Assembly: GCA_001464335.1 (NCBI GenBank)
Contig: LNEV01000005.1
Span: 62,001-126,000 of the forward strand
DNA from: Rhizobiales bacterium Ga0077545
GTDB taxonomy: Bacteria > Pseudomonadota > Alphaproteobacteria > Rhizobiales > Methylopilaceae
Length of the DNA stretch: 64,000 nucleotides
Direction of reading: 5' to 3'
Positions 1 through 9,405 of the stretch are shown piece after piece. Each line of letters opens with the position of its first letter. Positions within the stretch are counted from its first letter, which is position 1. The position numbers and the translations under genes were made by a program. Under the pieces are notes generated by a model, which was not told the DNA's origin, did not search any database, and was given only the letters and a program-made list of their open reading frames with translations.

Positions 1-320
1 GAGATCCCTTCTTCGTCGTGCTCGACGAGCCCAATTCCAATCTCGATGCCGAGGGTGACGCTGCGCTGGCCTCGGCCATCGCCGGAATCCGGCAGCGCAA
101 GGGCATTGTCGTGATCATCGCGCATCGCCCTTCGGCGCTTGCGGGCGTCGATCTCGTCCTGACGCTCGCGAACGGACAGGTTCAGGCGTTCGGCGCGAAG
201 GAAGAGGTTCTGCGCAAGAGCCTCGCTACGCATTCCCCCGCGCCCACCCCGGCCCCCGAGCCCATCCGCGCGGCCCGCCGCGCGTCCAATGCCCCACGCG
301 GCGCAGAGGTTGCAGGATAA
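1..320 (+). CDS. Type I secretion ABC transporter ATPase, C-terminal fragment
   Basis: The gene begins before the window; only the last ~105 codons are present. The readable frame starts with the Walker B and D-loop stretch FFVVLDEPNSNLD, followed by the H-loop region VVIIAHRP, then a Pro/Ala-rich tail. This order is the end of an ABC nucleotide-binding domain. The next gene is an HlyD-type adaptor whose ATG overlaps this TAA stop (TAATG), so the pair fits a PrtD/AprD-type protease or S-layer type I exporter. The substrate is not in the window. Family assignment rests on the motifs and the HlyD partner. Confidence 0.85.
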   Translation, partial: DPFFVVLDEPNSNLDAEGDAALASAIAGIRQRKGIVVIIAHRPSALAGVDLVLTLANGQVQAFGAKEEVLRKSLATHSPAPTPAPEPIRAARRASNAPRGAEVAG

Positions 321-1624
321 TGACGAAGCCGGAACGAAAGCTCGCGCCCCACCGGGACATCAAGATTGCCGCGCTCGGCGGCGCGGCAACCTTCGCGGTG
401 CTGGTCGCGACCGTTGGAATATGGTCGGCGACTGCCCCCCTGTCCGGCGCGGTGATCGCGCCCGGGCAGGTCGTCGTCGAAAGCAATGTGCGCCGCATCC
501 AGCATCCGACCGGCGGTGTCGTTTCCGAGATCCGAGTCAACGACGGTGATCGCGTGACGGCGGGAGACGTGCTTCTGCGTCTCGACGAGACCAATGCCCG
601 CGCCAGCCTTGCGCTCATCGACATCGAACTGCAGCAATTCATCGCCCGCAAAGCTCGCCTCGAGGCCGAGCGCGACGAAGCCGAAATGTTTCCGGCCGAA
701 GGGTTCGTCATTCCGGACGATGCCACCGCCCGGCGCGCCTTCGGGGAAGAAGTCGCGCTGTTCAGATCGCGCCAGGCGGCGAGCAGCAGCCAGACCGCGC
801 AGTTGCGTGAACGCATCGCGCAGGCGCACGAGGAAATCACAGGGCTCGACGCCCAGCTTGTGTCAAAGCGCGAACAGAAGCGGCTGATCGAACTCGAGCT
901 TTCCGGCGTGCAGCAACTTTTCGATCAACAGCTGATCGGGCTGACGCGCCTGACCTCCCTGCAGCGCGAGGCCGCGAGCCTCGGCGGCGAGGAAGGCAAT
1001 CTCATAGCCGAAACCGCGCGCGTAAGGGCACGGATCGTCGAGACCGAGCTGCAAATTCTGCAGATCGGGCGCGACATCCAGCGCGAAGTGTCCTCGGAGC
1101 TGCGGGACACCAGCGCCAAGATCGCCGATCTTTCCGAACGGCGGATTGCGGCGGTCGATCAATTGAACCGCACCGAGCTGCGCGCTCCGCAGGGCGGCAT
1201 CGTCCACCAGAAAGCCGTACATACGATTGGCGGCGTCGTCGGCCCCGGCGAGCAGATCATGCTGATCATCCCGGAAAAGGAAGGCCTTGTCGTCGAGGCG
1301 CGCGTCGAACCGGCGATGATCGACCGGCTGCGCACCGGACAAGACGTCCTTCTGCGCTTTTCGGCGTTCGACGCCGCAACGACGCCCGACCTCGCGGGTC
1401 ATCTCTCCCGCGTCTCCGCCGACCTTTCGACCGATCCCGCCACTGGCGCGACGTATTACACCGCACGGGTTGGCCTCGAGGGCGCGGAACTCGACAAGCT
1501 CGGGGGCAAGAAGCTGCTCCCCGGAATGCCGGTCGAAACCTTCATCCAGACCGGATCGCGCACCGCCCTCGCCTACCTGGTCAAGCCCTTCGAGGACCAG
1601 ATCGCAAGGTCTTTCCGGTACTGA
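320..1624 (+). CDS. HlyD family type I secretion periplasmic adaptor
   Basis: A 434-residue membrane fusion protein linking the inner-membrane ABC exporter to an outer-membrane channel. It has a short cytoplasmic N-terminus, one membrane segment at about residues 13-35, a lipoyl-like half motif at about 42-93 (GGVVSEIRVNDGDRV), a long Glu/Gln/Arg-rich coiled-coil hairpin at about 100-290, the second lipoyl half (LRAPQGGIVHQKAV) and a beta-barrel ending in LLPGMPVETFI, typical of the PrtE/HlyD family. Length is normal for the family. Translation is probably coupled to the ATPase gene through the 1-base overlap. Confidence 0.93.
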   Translation: MTKPERKLAPHRDIKIAALGGAATFAVLVATVGIWSATAPLSGAVIAPGQVVVESNVRRIQHPTGGVVSEIRVNDGDRVTAGDVLLRLDETNARASLALIDIELQQFIARKARLEAERDEAEMFPAEGFVIPDDATARRAFGEEVALFRSRQAASSSQTAQLRERIAQAHEEITGLDAQLVSKREQKRLIELELSGVQQLFDQQLIGLTRLTSLQREAASLGGEEGNLIAETARVRARIVETELQILQIGRDIQREVSSELRDTSAKIADLSERRIAAVDQLNRTELRAPQGGIVHQKAVHTIGGVVGPGEQIMLIIPEKEGLVVEARVEPAMIDRLRTGQDVLLRFSAFDAATTPDLAGHLSRVSADLSTDPATGATYYTARVGLEGAELDKLGGKKLLPGMPVETFIQTGSRTALAYLVKPFEDQIARSFRY

Positions 1625-1807
1625 TGTGCGAACGCTTCGCGGCGCACGCGCGGGCATCGCTGCCCTCGATGAAGTCCGGCGGTGTGCCTCCGTTCGACAA
1701 CCGCGCGTCACAATCCTCCGCTTAAAGTGTGCGCCTGAAGCTGAGCCCGCCACCCGTGCCTCCGGCACCGCAGCGGCTGGCAGATCGTGCATCGTGGAGG
1801 CCTCGCC

Positions 1808-2680
1808 ATGTCGCTCGTCCAGCTCCGTGCCTTCCACAATGTGGCGGCGGCGGGTGGCTTCTCGCGCGCGGCCCGCGAAATGTCGGTCAGCCAGTCGACG
1901 CTCTCTGCACAGGTGCGCCAGCTTGAAGCGCGCTCGGCGGTCTCCCTGTTCGAACGCAAGCCCCTTGGCGTCGACCTGACGCCGGAAGGCGCGGAGCTTT
2001 TCGAAGTGACAAAGCGCCTGTTCGACGCGGAAAAGGAGGCCGAGGGCATGCTGCGAACGCGGCGGCACAGCGGCGGGCATCTGCGTGTCGCTGCCGACGG
2101 GGCCTTCCATCCCGCTCCCATTCTTCGCGACCTGCAGCGCACCCGGCCGAATCTTACCTTCAACCTGTCGATCGGAAATTCGGCCGACGTCATCGCCCAT
2201 GTCGTCAATCACCGCGCCGATGTCGGGATTACCGCGTTCCAACCGCAGGATGACCGGCTGCACATACGGCCTTTCATGTCGATGCGGATCGGCATTTTCG
2301 TCGCCCAGACCCATGAATGGGCCAAACGCTCCACCATCCACACCGCCGATCTCGTCGGCCAGACCGTCATCATGCGGGAAAAGGGATCGGCGACGCGCGC
2401 CACGTTTGAGCTCATACTGGCCGATCACGGCATCCAGCTTGGCGGTGTGTTCGAGGCGTCCTCCCGCGAAGCCGTCTGCGAACTCGTCGCCAACGGGCTT
2501 GGCATCGGAGTCGTTGGCGAATCCGAATTCGGCCATGACGGCCGCCTGCGCTTTCTGGCCATATCCGATGGAATGCGCGTCATGTGCGAATATGCGATGT
2601 GCCTGCACGAGCGCTACCGCGTCCCCATCGTCCGCGATTTCATGATGAGCGCCACCGTCAGCGCGGAGGCCTCTGCCTAG
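1808..2680 (+). CDS. LysR family transcriptional regulator
   Basis: A 290-residue LysR-type regulator. Residues 1-60 form the winged helix-turn-helix (AAAGGFSRAAREMSVSQSTL, then a wing ending VDLTPEGAELF). The remainder is the periplasmic-binding-like effector domain. I chose the ATG at 1808 over an in-frame ATG at 1787 because GGAGG lies about 8 bases upstream and the protein then starts MSLVQLRAF, as LysR proteins usually do. No divergent partner adjoins it; upstream is the end of the HlyD gene and downstream a gene of unknown function, so its target is unclear. Confidence 0.9.
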   Translation: MSLVQLRAFHNVAAAGGFSRAAREMSVSQSTLSAQVRQLEARSAVSLFERKPLGVDLTPEGAELFEVTKRLFDAEKEAEGMLRTRRHSGGHLRVAADGAFHPAPILRDLQRTRPNLTFNLSIGNSADVIAHVVNHRADVGITAFQPQDDRLHIRPFMSMRIGIFVAQTHEWAKRSTIHTADLVGQTVIMREKGSATRATFELILADHGIQLGGVFEASSREAVCELVANGLGIGVVGESEFGHDGRLRFLAISDGMRVMCEYAMCLHERYRVPIVRDFMMSATVSAEASA

Positions 2681-2730
2681 CCGCAGGCATAGCTCCGGGA
2701 ACCAGCACGCCTCCTCAACGTTGAAGCCGA

Positions 2731-3255
2731 ATGGAAACTTCGTTTCCCGACGGTCTCGCCAAACGCCATGGCAATGCCCGCAGCAGATCCGGTGGAACGC
2801 TGCGGCTTCTGCCGCTCGCCGGTCTTGCCGCAATCGCCGCGGTCGGATTGTCCGGCTTGCTCGGCGGTGGCGGCCCCACGACGGTTGAAACAAGTAGCGG
2901 AGCGACGAAGCTCTCTGTCGAGACGCCGCACATACTTCGCAGCGGGGAGTATTTCCAGCGCCGGATCGAGGTTGTCGCAGGCGTGCCCACGACCGACCTC
3001 TCCATCGCCGTCGGCAAAGACCTGTTGAATGGCTTCACCGTCAACAGCACCGTTCCGGAGCCCGAGAGCCAGTCGTTCGAACATGGCAGCTACGTGCTTT
3101 CGTTCGGCGCGGTGGATGCCGGGCAGCGCATCGTATTGCAGTCGCAGCTTCAGACCAATCCGAACAAATTCGGCCGTGCGGCGGGCGAGATCGTCGTCCG
3201 CGACGGCGACACCGAACTCGCCCGCCTGCCGCTCAGCATCATGGTTTTGCCCTGA
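2731..3255 (+). CDS. Hypothetical membrane-anchored protein
   Basis: A 174-residue protein I do not recognise. A basic N-terminus (about residues 1-25) precedes one hydrophobic segment (about 26-46, LPLAGLAAIAAVGLSGLLGG). The rest is polar with alternating beta-like stretches, so it is probably anchored in the inner membrane with a periplasmic beta-rich domain. Its TGA overlaps the ATG of the DUF421 gene (TGATG), which indicates translational coupling and a joint role at the membrane. Codon use matches the neighbours. Confidence 0.7.
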   Translation: METSFPDGLAKRHGNARSRSGGTLRLLPLAGLAAIAAVGLSGLLGGGGPTTVETSSGATKLSVETPHILRSGEYFQRRIEVVAGVPTTDLSIAVGKDLLNGFTVNSTVPEPESQSFEHGSYVLSFGAVDAGQRIVLQSQLQTNPNKFGRAAGEIVVRDGDTELARLPLSIMVLP

Positions 3256-3737
3256 TGGATATCGTCGTCCGCGCCGCTGTAATGTTTTTTGCCCTGTACG
3301 TCTTGCTGCGGGTTCTCGGCAAGCGCGAACTCGGACAGATGACGCCGTTCGAACTGGTTGTCATCGTGGCGATGGGCGATCTCATCCAGCAGGGCGTCAC
3401 GCAGGACGATTACAGCATCACCGGCGCCATCCTCGCGATTTCCACATTCGCATTGTGCGCCACCGCTTTGAGCTGGCTCAGCTTTCTGTCGCCGAGGGCC
3501 GAGCGCATGCTCGATGGCGAGCCGAGCATCCTGATCCAGGACGGCGGGGTCATCCGGCGCAATCTGGAACGCGACCGCATCACGATGTCCGAACTCGAAT
3601 CCGAAATGCGTCTTGCCGGCATCGCTCATATCGAAGATGTCGCCTGGGCGATCCTTGAAACCAACGGAAAGATCAGCTTCATCGGACGGCAGCCCGACGA
3701 TAAATCCCGTCAGCGTAACGACAACAGCGCGGCGTGA
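3255..3737 (+). CDS. DUF421 (YetF-like) membrane protein
   Basis: A 160-residue protein with the DUF421 layout: three hydrophobic segments in the first ~85 residues (including RAAVMFFALYVLLRVLGKRE and the motif GQMTPFELVVIVAMGDLIQ), followed by a cytoplasmic YetF-like domain with the typical stretch EPSILIQDGGVIRRNLERD. The family is widespread; some Bacillus members support spore germination, but in proteobacteria its role is unknown. Start overlaps the upstream stop by 1 base, so the two genes are likely co-translated. Confidence 0.88.
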   Translation: MDIVVRAAVMFFALYVLLRVLGKRELGQMTPFELVVIVAMGDLIQQGVTQDDYSITGAILAISTFALCATALSWLSFLSPRAERMLDGEPSILIQDGGVIRRNLERDRITMSELESEMRLAGIAHIEDVAWAILETNGKISFIGRQPDDKSRQRNDNSAA

Positions 3738-3740
3738 CCG

Positions 3741-4034
3741 TCAGCACACCGGAACGACGAAAGCCGCGAGCGCCGTCCATGCCACAGCAAGCGATGACAG
3801 GAAGCTGAGCGCCACGCCACCGAGGTCGAGAAAGCGTGACGCGCCCCTCGGTCGCGTCATCGCCAAGGCCACGAGGGCCGACACGGCAACGAGCGTGGCG
3901 CCCGCGACGACATAGACATGAGCTCCGGATGCGCCCGCATTACAGAGCAACGACAGGCTGCCGTAGCTGATCCCGAAATGCAGGAACCAGATCGTCGGAG
4001 GAGCAATCAGGCGCAGGACCGGGTGATCCATCAT
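3741..4034 (-). CDS. Small membrane protein of the cytochrome oxidase operon
   Basis: A 97-residue protein with three predicted hydrophobic segments (around residues 10-33, 40-60 and 70-95). It is the last gene of the oxidase operon; its ATG overlaps the stop of the fused subunit I/III gene by 4 bases (ATGA), so it is translationally coupled. I do not recognise a domain. By position and size it could be a small accessory subunit, comparable to the small fourth subunits of other heme-copper oxidases, or an assembly factor; that is inference. Confidence 0.7.
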   Translation of the reverse strand: MMDHPVLRLIAPPTIWFLHFGISYGSLSLLCNAGASGAHVYVVAGATLVAVSALVALAMTRPRGASRFLDLGGVALSFLSSLAVAWTALAAFVVPVC

Positions 4035-6562
4035 GGCGCGGCGCTCGCGACATACGGAAAGCCGTGGATCAGCAGCAGGCCGAACGCGGTCTGCCCGATG
4101 GAATAGGCCCAGAACGCTCCAAGATTGTCGACGACGACGGAACGCCCGCGCGACACACGCCCCGCAAGCACGCGCGCGACAGCAAAAAGCGCCATGAAGA
4201 ACACCGCCCCTGCGATCTGTGCCTGCAGCGTGACATTCGCGAACACCATCGCGGCATAGCCGCTCGCCGTCGGCACGAGGCCGGCGTTCATCTGCCCCAG
4301 CACCTCGACACCCAGTGCGCTGAACAGCGCGCCAACACCGAGCACGATGGATCCGGCGAGCCAGGCTTTCGGCGTGCGGTCCCGGTCAAGCGCCCGCCGC
4401 GTCACGAACAGACATGCCCCGCTGACGCCGAGAAGCAGAACCTGCACATACAGGAACGTCGCGTCCGGAAGCCGGTCCGTCGGTGGCCAGCCCTCGGGCT
4501 TCACCATCCACAGATACAGATACCCGAACACGTAGGACAGATAGAGCGCTCCGGCCACGAGCATCAGCACGATCATCGCCCAGAAAGAGTGAGACTCGGT
4601 CCCCGTCGCATAGGTCGGCAGCCTCACCCCGCCTCCGATATCGACATCCCCGGCGGGCTCCGGATCGCTGGACCACATCCAGACCATTATGCCCGCGATG
4701 GCGATGACGCCGCACACGCCAGCGAGGAGGATGAATTTTCCGGTCAGGAACAGGAAGAAGCCCGCCGTCCCGGCGGCGGCGAACATATGCGCCCAGCCGG
4801 GACCCGGAAGGCGCTGCACATATTGCGGCGTTGCATCGGTCGCCGAGGTGATGATCGTCTCGCGCATTCCCGTGGTCGAGCCCGGAAGATAATAACGGCC
4901 CTTCTCCACCTCATCCGAAATCCTTGGAGCCTCCCACAGCGGATCGCGCGAGGTCACATAAGGCACGCTGCGCGCGGCGTATATGTCGTTCGGAAGCCAT
5001 TCCAGCGTGCCCGCGTTCCAGATGTTTCCGGCTGTTTCCGCAACTGCGGGCCGCAGATTTCGCGCAAGATCGATCAGGAAGACGAGCACGCCGGCGGCGA
5101 CGAGAAACGCGCCGACCGTCGAGATCATGTTGAGCGTGCCCCAGCCGAGTTCTTCCGGATAGGTGTACACACGACGCGGCATGCCGATGAGGCCGGTGAT
5201 GTGCATCGGCAGGAAAGCGGTGTTGAAGCCGACGAAGATCAGCCAGAACGAGATCTTGCCGAGCCGCTCCGACAGCGCCTTTCGGCTGAACGCCGGTGCC
5301 CAGTAATAGAAGGCGGCGAACAGCGGAAACACCATGCCGCCGAACAGAACGTAGTGAAAATGCGCGACGACGAAATAGGTGTCGTGCGCCTGCCAGTCGA
5401 ACGGCACCATGGCCACCATGACGCCGGTCAGTCCGCCGATGACGAAGATGACCAGAAAGCCGATGACGAACAGCGACGCCGCATTCATCTTCAGGCGCCC
5501 GGACGCGATGGTCGCGATCCAGGCGAACACCTGAATGCCGCTCGGGACGGCAACCGCCATGCTCGCAGCCGAGAAGAACCCGAGCGAGCGGGCCGGGATG
5601 CCGGTCGTGAACATGTGGTGGACCCACAGGCCGAAGCTGAAAAAGCCGGTTGCGATCAGTGCCACGACGACCAGCCGGTAGCCGATGAGCGGGGTCTGCG
5701 TCATTGTCGGTACGATCATCGAAATCATGCCCGCTGCCGGCAGGAAGATGATGTAGACTTCCGGATGGCCGAAGAACCAGAACAGATGCTGCCACAGCAG
5801 CGGATCGCCTCCCCGGTCGGCGATGAAGAAGGGCCAGTCGAACGCGCGTTCCAGTTCGAGCAGGATCGTCGCAAGGATCACCGCCGGAAACGCGAACACG
5901 ATCATCCCGGCAAAGATGAGCAGCGTCCACGCGAACACGGGAGTGCGGTCGAGCGTCATCCCAGGCGCGCGCGTGCGCAGCACGCCGACGATGATTTCGA
6001 TGGCTCCGGCGATCGCGGAAATCTCGATGAAGCCGATCCCCAGCAGCCAGAAATCCGCGCCGATCCCGGGCGAATATTCCATCCCCGTCAGCGGCGGATA
6101 CATGAACCACCCGCCCGATGGTGCAACGCCGAAGAACAACGTGCCGAAGAAGACGAGACCGCCGATGAAATACGCCCAGAAGGCGAAGGCTCCGAGCTTT
6201 GGAAACGGCAGATCGCGCGCGCCGAGCATCTGGGGAAGCAAAAGGATGCCCATCGCCTCGACCGCCGGCACGGCGAACAGGAACATCATCACCGTTCCGT
6301 GCATGGTGAAGATCTGGTTGTAGGTCTCCTGATCGAGGAAGGTGTTGTCCGGCACGGCAAGCTGGGTGCGTATCAGAAGGCCGAGAACGCCCGCAAGAAG
6401 GAAGAACAGGAATGCGGTCGCGATGTAGAAATAGCCGATCACCGAATTGTTGACGGCGCTGAGAAGACGCCAGCCAGTCGGCAGGCGCCACACACGCTTG
6501 AGTTCGGCAAGCTCGTCCTTCGGCCGCGGCAGGCTGCTTGGGAAACCGTCCTGCGCCGTCAT
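4031..6562 (-). CDS. ctaD: Cytochrome c oxidase subunit I fused to subunit III
   Basis: An 843-residue fusion of the catalytic heme-copper subunit with a subunit III domain. Subunit I features are clear: GARDLPFPKL carrying the D-channel Asp, FFGHPEVYIIFLP with the CuB His, D-channel Glu and crosslinked Tyr, HHMFTTG, and HDTYFVVAHFHYVLFGG with the CuB and heme a/a3 ligands. From about residue 650 a shorter multi-helix part (SFWAMIVLMLVAGALYLSYV onward) corresponds to subunit III. The protein reduces O2 to water at the inner membrane and pumps protons. Such I/III fusions are known in caa3-type oxidases. It overlaps both neighbours by 4 bases. Confidence 0.95.
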   Translation of the reverse strand: MTAQDGFPSSLPRPKDELAELKRVWRLPTGWRLLSAVNNSVIGYFYIATAFLFFLLAGVLGLLIRTQLAVPDNTFLDQETYNQIFTMHGTVMMFLFAVPAVEAMGILLLPQMLGARDLPFPKLGAFAFWAYFIGGLVFFGTLFFGVAPSGGWFMYPPLTGMEYSPGIGADFWLLGIGFIEISAIAGAIEIIVGVLRTRAPGMTLDRTPVFAWTLLIFAGMIVFAFPAVILATILLELERAFDWPFFIADRGGDPLLWQHLFWFFGHPEVYIIFLPAAGMISMIVPTMTQTPLIGYRLVVVALIATGFFSFGLWVHHMFTTGIPARSLGFFSAASMAVAVPSGIQVFAWIATIASGRLKMNAASLFVIGFLVIFVIGGLTGVMVAMVPFDWQAHDTYFVVAHFHYVLFGGMVFPLFAAFYYWAPAFSRKALSERLGKISFWLIFVGFNTAFLPMHITGLIGMPRRVYTYPEELGWGTLNMISTVGAFLVAAGVLVFLIDLARNLRPAVAETAGNIWNAGTLEWLPNDIYAARSVPYVTSRDPLWEAPRISDEVEKGRYYLPGSTTGMRETIITSATDATPQYVQRLPGPGWAHMFAAAGTAGFFLFLTGKFILLAGVCGVIAIAGIMVWMWSSDPEPAGDVDIGGGVRLPTYATGTESHSFWAMIVLMLVAGALYLSYVFGYLYLWMVKPEGWPPTDRLPDATFLYVQVLLLGVSGACLFVTRRALDRDRTPKAWLAGSIVLGVGALFSALGVEVLGQMNAGLVPTASGYAAMVFANVTLQAQIAGAVFFMALFAVARVLAGRVSRGRSVVVDNLGAFWAYSIGQTAFGLLLIHGFPYVASAAP

Positions 6563-7515
6563 TTCAGCCTCGCCAGGTAGGACGCAATCGTCTTCGTCTG
6601 TTCGTCCGTCAACACATCGAATTCGGGCATCAGGTTGCCGGGCTTGTGCCTCTGGCCGTCCGCAATGAAGCGCGCGATGTTCTCTTCCGATGTCGGCATG
6701 GTCGCCGCCGCCATCATGCGCCGTTCACCGACGCGCGACAGGTCCGGCCCGACGCGCCCGTTGGCCGACGTTCCCGCAATCGCATGACAACTTCCGCACC
6801 CGGCGGCGGCGAAGACATCGAATCCGCTTTCGCGCACTGTGCTGACAGGCTGTCCCGCCGCCTGACGCCACGCGGCGAAGTCAGCCTCCGGCAGGGCGAC
6901 GACTTCGAACGCCATTAGCGCGTGGGGCCCCCCGCAATATTCCGCGCACTGCCCCCGATAGATGCCGGGCCGCTCGGCCTTCAGCCGCAGGCGATTGGTG
7001 CGCCCCGGGATCATGTCGAGCTTTCCGCCGAGGCTCGGCACCCAGAAACTGTGAATGACATCGGACGAGGTCAGGACGAAATCGACCTCTTGCCCGACAG
7101 GTATCCGAATTTCATTGGCGGCCTCGATCCGGGTCCCGTCGTCGAGCACATACCCGACACGCCACCACCATTGCCGTCCCTCGACTTCAATGGTCAATGC
7201 GGCGTCGGTCGTTGCCGGCCGCATCAGCCACAACCCACCGGCCAGCAGCGCCGTCAGCACAACCGCCGGAAAGGCGATGCCACCTATGCTCACCGCCCAA
7301 TCCGCCGAAAGCAAGCGGCGGGCGTTGTCGGAACCGCGGATCGCGAGCCATAACGCACCGAGAACGATCAGGAGAACACCTCCAAGGACGCCCAGCAGAA
7401 TCCACGTAAGCACCGCGATCTGCGCGGCCTGCTCCCCCGCAGGCGAAAGCGCGGACTGCACGGTCGAGCATCCGCCCAATGCGAGGCAGAACGGCAGGGC
7501 TGCGGCAGACCTCAT
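6559..7515 (-). CDS. coxB: Cytochrome c oxidase subunit II with C-terminal heme c (caa3 type)
   Basis: A 318-residue subunit II. A lipoprotein signal ends LALGGC (Cys16), two membrane helices follow (about 32-60 and 72-98), then the CuA domain with His155, Cys190, Cys194, His198 and Met201 (QCAEYCGGPHALM). A fused cytochrome c domain carries CGSCH at 240-244 and a distal Met in NLMPEF. This is the caa3 arrangement, in which the subunit brings its own electron-donor heme. The start at 7515 was chosen over longer in-frame starts because it gives the lipoprotein signal and an ATGA overlap with the upstream cytochrome gene. Confidence 0.93.
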   Translation of the reverse strand: MRSAAALPFCLALGGCSTVQSALSPAGEQAAQIAVLTWILLGVLGGVLLIVLGALWLAIRGSDNARRLLSADWAVSIGGIAFPAVVLTALLAGGLWLMRPATTDAALTIEVEGRQWWWRVGYVLDDGTRIEAANEIRIPVGQEVDFVLTSSDVIHSFWVPSLGGKLDMIPGRTNRLRLKAERPGIYRGQCAEYCGGPHALMAFEVVALPEADFAAWRQAAGQPVSTVRESGFDVFAAAGCGSCHAIAGTSANGRVGPDLSRVGERRMMAAATMPTSEENIARFIADGQRHKPGNLMPEFDVLTDEQTKTIASYLARLK

Positions 7516-8648
7516 CGGACGGCACTCTCGCCTGCCGCAGGCTGGCGGGCGAAATGCTGCGCAATGCGCGAAATCTCTTCGGGAGTGAGGCGGCCCGCGA
7601 TCGGCGCCATGATCGCGTCCGTCGCCGATGTGCCGCGCAACCCTGCTCTCCACGCCGTCAAGCGGCCTTCGAGATAACGCGCGCTCTGTCCGGCAAGGCG
7701 CGGATAGAGCGGCAGCGCGCGATTGTCGTGGCATTGCACACATCCGGGGATGTTGCGCGCCGCATCTCCCTCGGCGACGAGCCGCTCCACACGGCTGTCC
7801 GTTTCCCCTGGGGCGCCTTCCGGCCGAAGCGGAGTAAGGCCGGCATAATAGGTCGCCAGCTGAACCATTTCGCGTTCGGTCAGGCCGGAGGTCGCGGCCT
7901 GCATTATGCCGCTTGGGCGGCGCCCGGCGGCGTAGTCGCGCAGCGCCTGCACCATCATGTCGGCGGGCTGGCCGTGCAGCACCGGAACGAGATCGCTCTC
8001 CGGCCCTTTCGCTCCTCCGCCATGACAGCGGGCGCATGCCTGAACGGCATCGGACGGCCCCTCCCCCGTCGCGATCTCCTCTCCGCTCTGCGCGGCAATC
8101 TCCACATCGCCGAGCGCAAGGCGCGTGTATTGCGCCCGATTCATGCCGGGCATCGCGCGCAGAAACGCCACCGCCGCCCAGACCTCCTCGTCGCGGCTTG
8201 GCCCCGGCCAGGCCGGCATGCCGGTGTATTTCAGTCCGTTCCGGACCAGCCAGAACAGCTCCTGATCTTTCCACCGCTCGACACCGCCAAGATCGGGCGG
8301 AGGCGGCAGCATGCTGTGCGCGATCGGGCTGATCGGTGTGTCCGGCGAACCGTGGCAATACGCACAACCCGCGTAATAATGGGCGGCGCCCAGCCGTATA
8401 AGGTTCGGATCCGTCAGATCCGGCGGCACGATGTCGGGCGCACGCGCCTTGACGGAGTTTTCCATGCCGAAGCGAAGAATGCGGTCGACCACATAGAAAT
8501 GCCCGACGCTCGCCGCGACATTGTAGATGCCGAGCCACGCAAACATCCCCGCGCCCACAAGCCCAAGCGATACGAGCGACCCGAGGCCGATCAATATCCG
8601 GCGGCCGCTCAGGCGGATTGTAAGTGCGGATTTACGAGCGCTGGGCAC
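7512..8648 (-). CDS. Triheme membrane-anchored cytochrome c
   Basis: A 378-residue c-type cytochrome with an N-terminal anchor (about residues 18-42) and three CxxCH sites: CAYCH (95-99), CARCH (205-209) and CVQCH (303-307). Spacing suggests three tandem cytochrome c folds in the periplasm. Placed between the CtaG-like gene and CoxB, it is probably an electron-feeding subunit of the oxidase; similar multiheme cytochromes in alcohol or aldehyde dehydrogenases are the alternative. The start is GTG and lies 17 bases inside the upstream gene; the stop overlaps coxB by 4 bases. Confidence 0.88.
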   Translation of the reverse strand: MPSARKSALTIRLSGRRILIGLGSLVSLGLVGAGMFAWLGIYNVAASVGHFYVVDRILRFGMENSVKARAPDIVPPDLTDPNLIRLGAAHYYAGCAYCHGSPDTPISPIAHSMLPPPPDLGGVERWKDQELFWLVRNGLKYTGMPAWPGPSRDEEVWAAVAFLRAMPGMNRAQYTRLALGDVEIAAQSGEEIATGEGPSDAVQACARCHGGGAKGPESDLVPVLHGQPADMMVQALRDYAAGRRPSGIMQAATSGLTEREMVQLATYYAGLTPLRPEGAPGETDSRVERLVAEGDAARNIPGCVQCHDNRALPLYPRLAGQSARYLEGRLTAWRAGLRGTSATDAIMAPIAGRLTPEEISRIAQHFARQPAAGESAVR

Positions 8649-9288
8649 GAACGTGATGCTCCGCTTGTGAGAGGCACTCGAGCCGGCCGAACAGTTGCGC
8701 GATGAGGACGACGCCCGCGACGAGATAGCTGAGCGGACAAGCGGTGACCATCAGAAGGCCGGCCATATGCTGGTCTTCGAGGCTGGACGGCCCGGTGCTG
8801 CAGAACGGCAGCGCCAGACCGGTCAGAAGGTAGATGTCGCGCGCCGCAAAGATCATCAGCGCGCCAAGAAGGCAGGCCAGCTTTCCGGTGATCAGCAGTC
8901 CGGCCAAAGCTCGCCAGCCTCCGTCGAGAACGAACAGCCAGAAACCGGTCGAAACAACGAGCAGCGCGGACATCAACGCGAGATGAACGGGCAGCGAAGC
9001 CGCCGCTTCTGTCTGTACCGACGGCGCATGCCATATCCACAGCAGCGCCACTTGCCCCAGCGTCGCTCCCCAAAAAAGCCCCGATCCGACGGGTCGGCTC
9101 ATCCGGCGATGCAAGAGCGCAGCAAGCAGCGGCGCCAGCACGTTCATGACGATGAGGTGCTGCGCCATCTGGATCGACAGCGGTCCCGGTGCGATCGACG
9201 CAAACACGATGAGCCCCGCGCCGAGCACGGCTGTCGCGCTGACGACGGGTGCCAGAAGGCTCTCGCGGAATGTGAGGTCCGGCTTCAT
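8632..9288 (-). CDS. CtaG-like (caa3 type) cytochrome c oxidase assembly protein
   Basis: A 218-residue polytopic membrane protein with about six hydrophobic segments and the family-type stretch QMAQHLIVMNVLAPLLAA with a conserved His. It belongs to the caa3_CtaG family, named for the Bacillus oxidase factor, and not to the copper chaperone Cox11 that is also called CtaG. It is the first gene of the oxidase operon and overlaps the next start by 17 bases. A role in oxidase assembly or copper handling follows from the family and the operon. Confidence 0.83.
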   Translation of the reverse strand: MKPDLTFRESLLAPVVSATAVLGAGLIVFASIAPGPLSIQMAQHLIVMNVLAPLLAALLHRRMSRPVGSGLFWGATLGQVALLWIWHAPSVQTEAAASLPVHLALMSALLVVSTGFWLFVLDGGWRALAGLLITGKLACLLGALMIFAARDIYLLTGLALPFCSTGPSSLEDQHMAGLLMVTACPLSYLVAGVVLIAQLFGRLECLSQAEHHVRAQRS

Positions 9289-9405
9289 CGTCCTCCGCTG
9301 TGCCTGCTTCCCCTATTCGAGAAACCCCGCTCCGCGTGACAGGTTCCAGCGTCTCGAACCTTCTTCACCGTGTTGCGTTGACGACGAACGGCGATACGGA
9401 GATGC

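Noticed and set aside
863-2893. 676-codon open frame on the minus strand
   Set aside because: It covers the HlyD and LysR genes in antisense and has no recognisable domain.
4064-6580. Long open frame on the plus strand opposite the oxidase gene (838 codons)
   Set aside because: It is the antisense shadow of a clear cytochrome oxidase gene; its composition (Arg/His/Asp-rich) is that of a GC-rich mirror frame.
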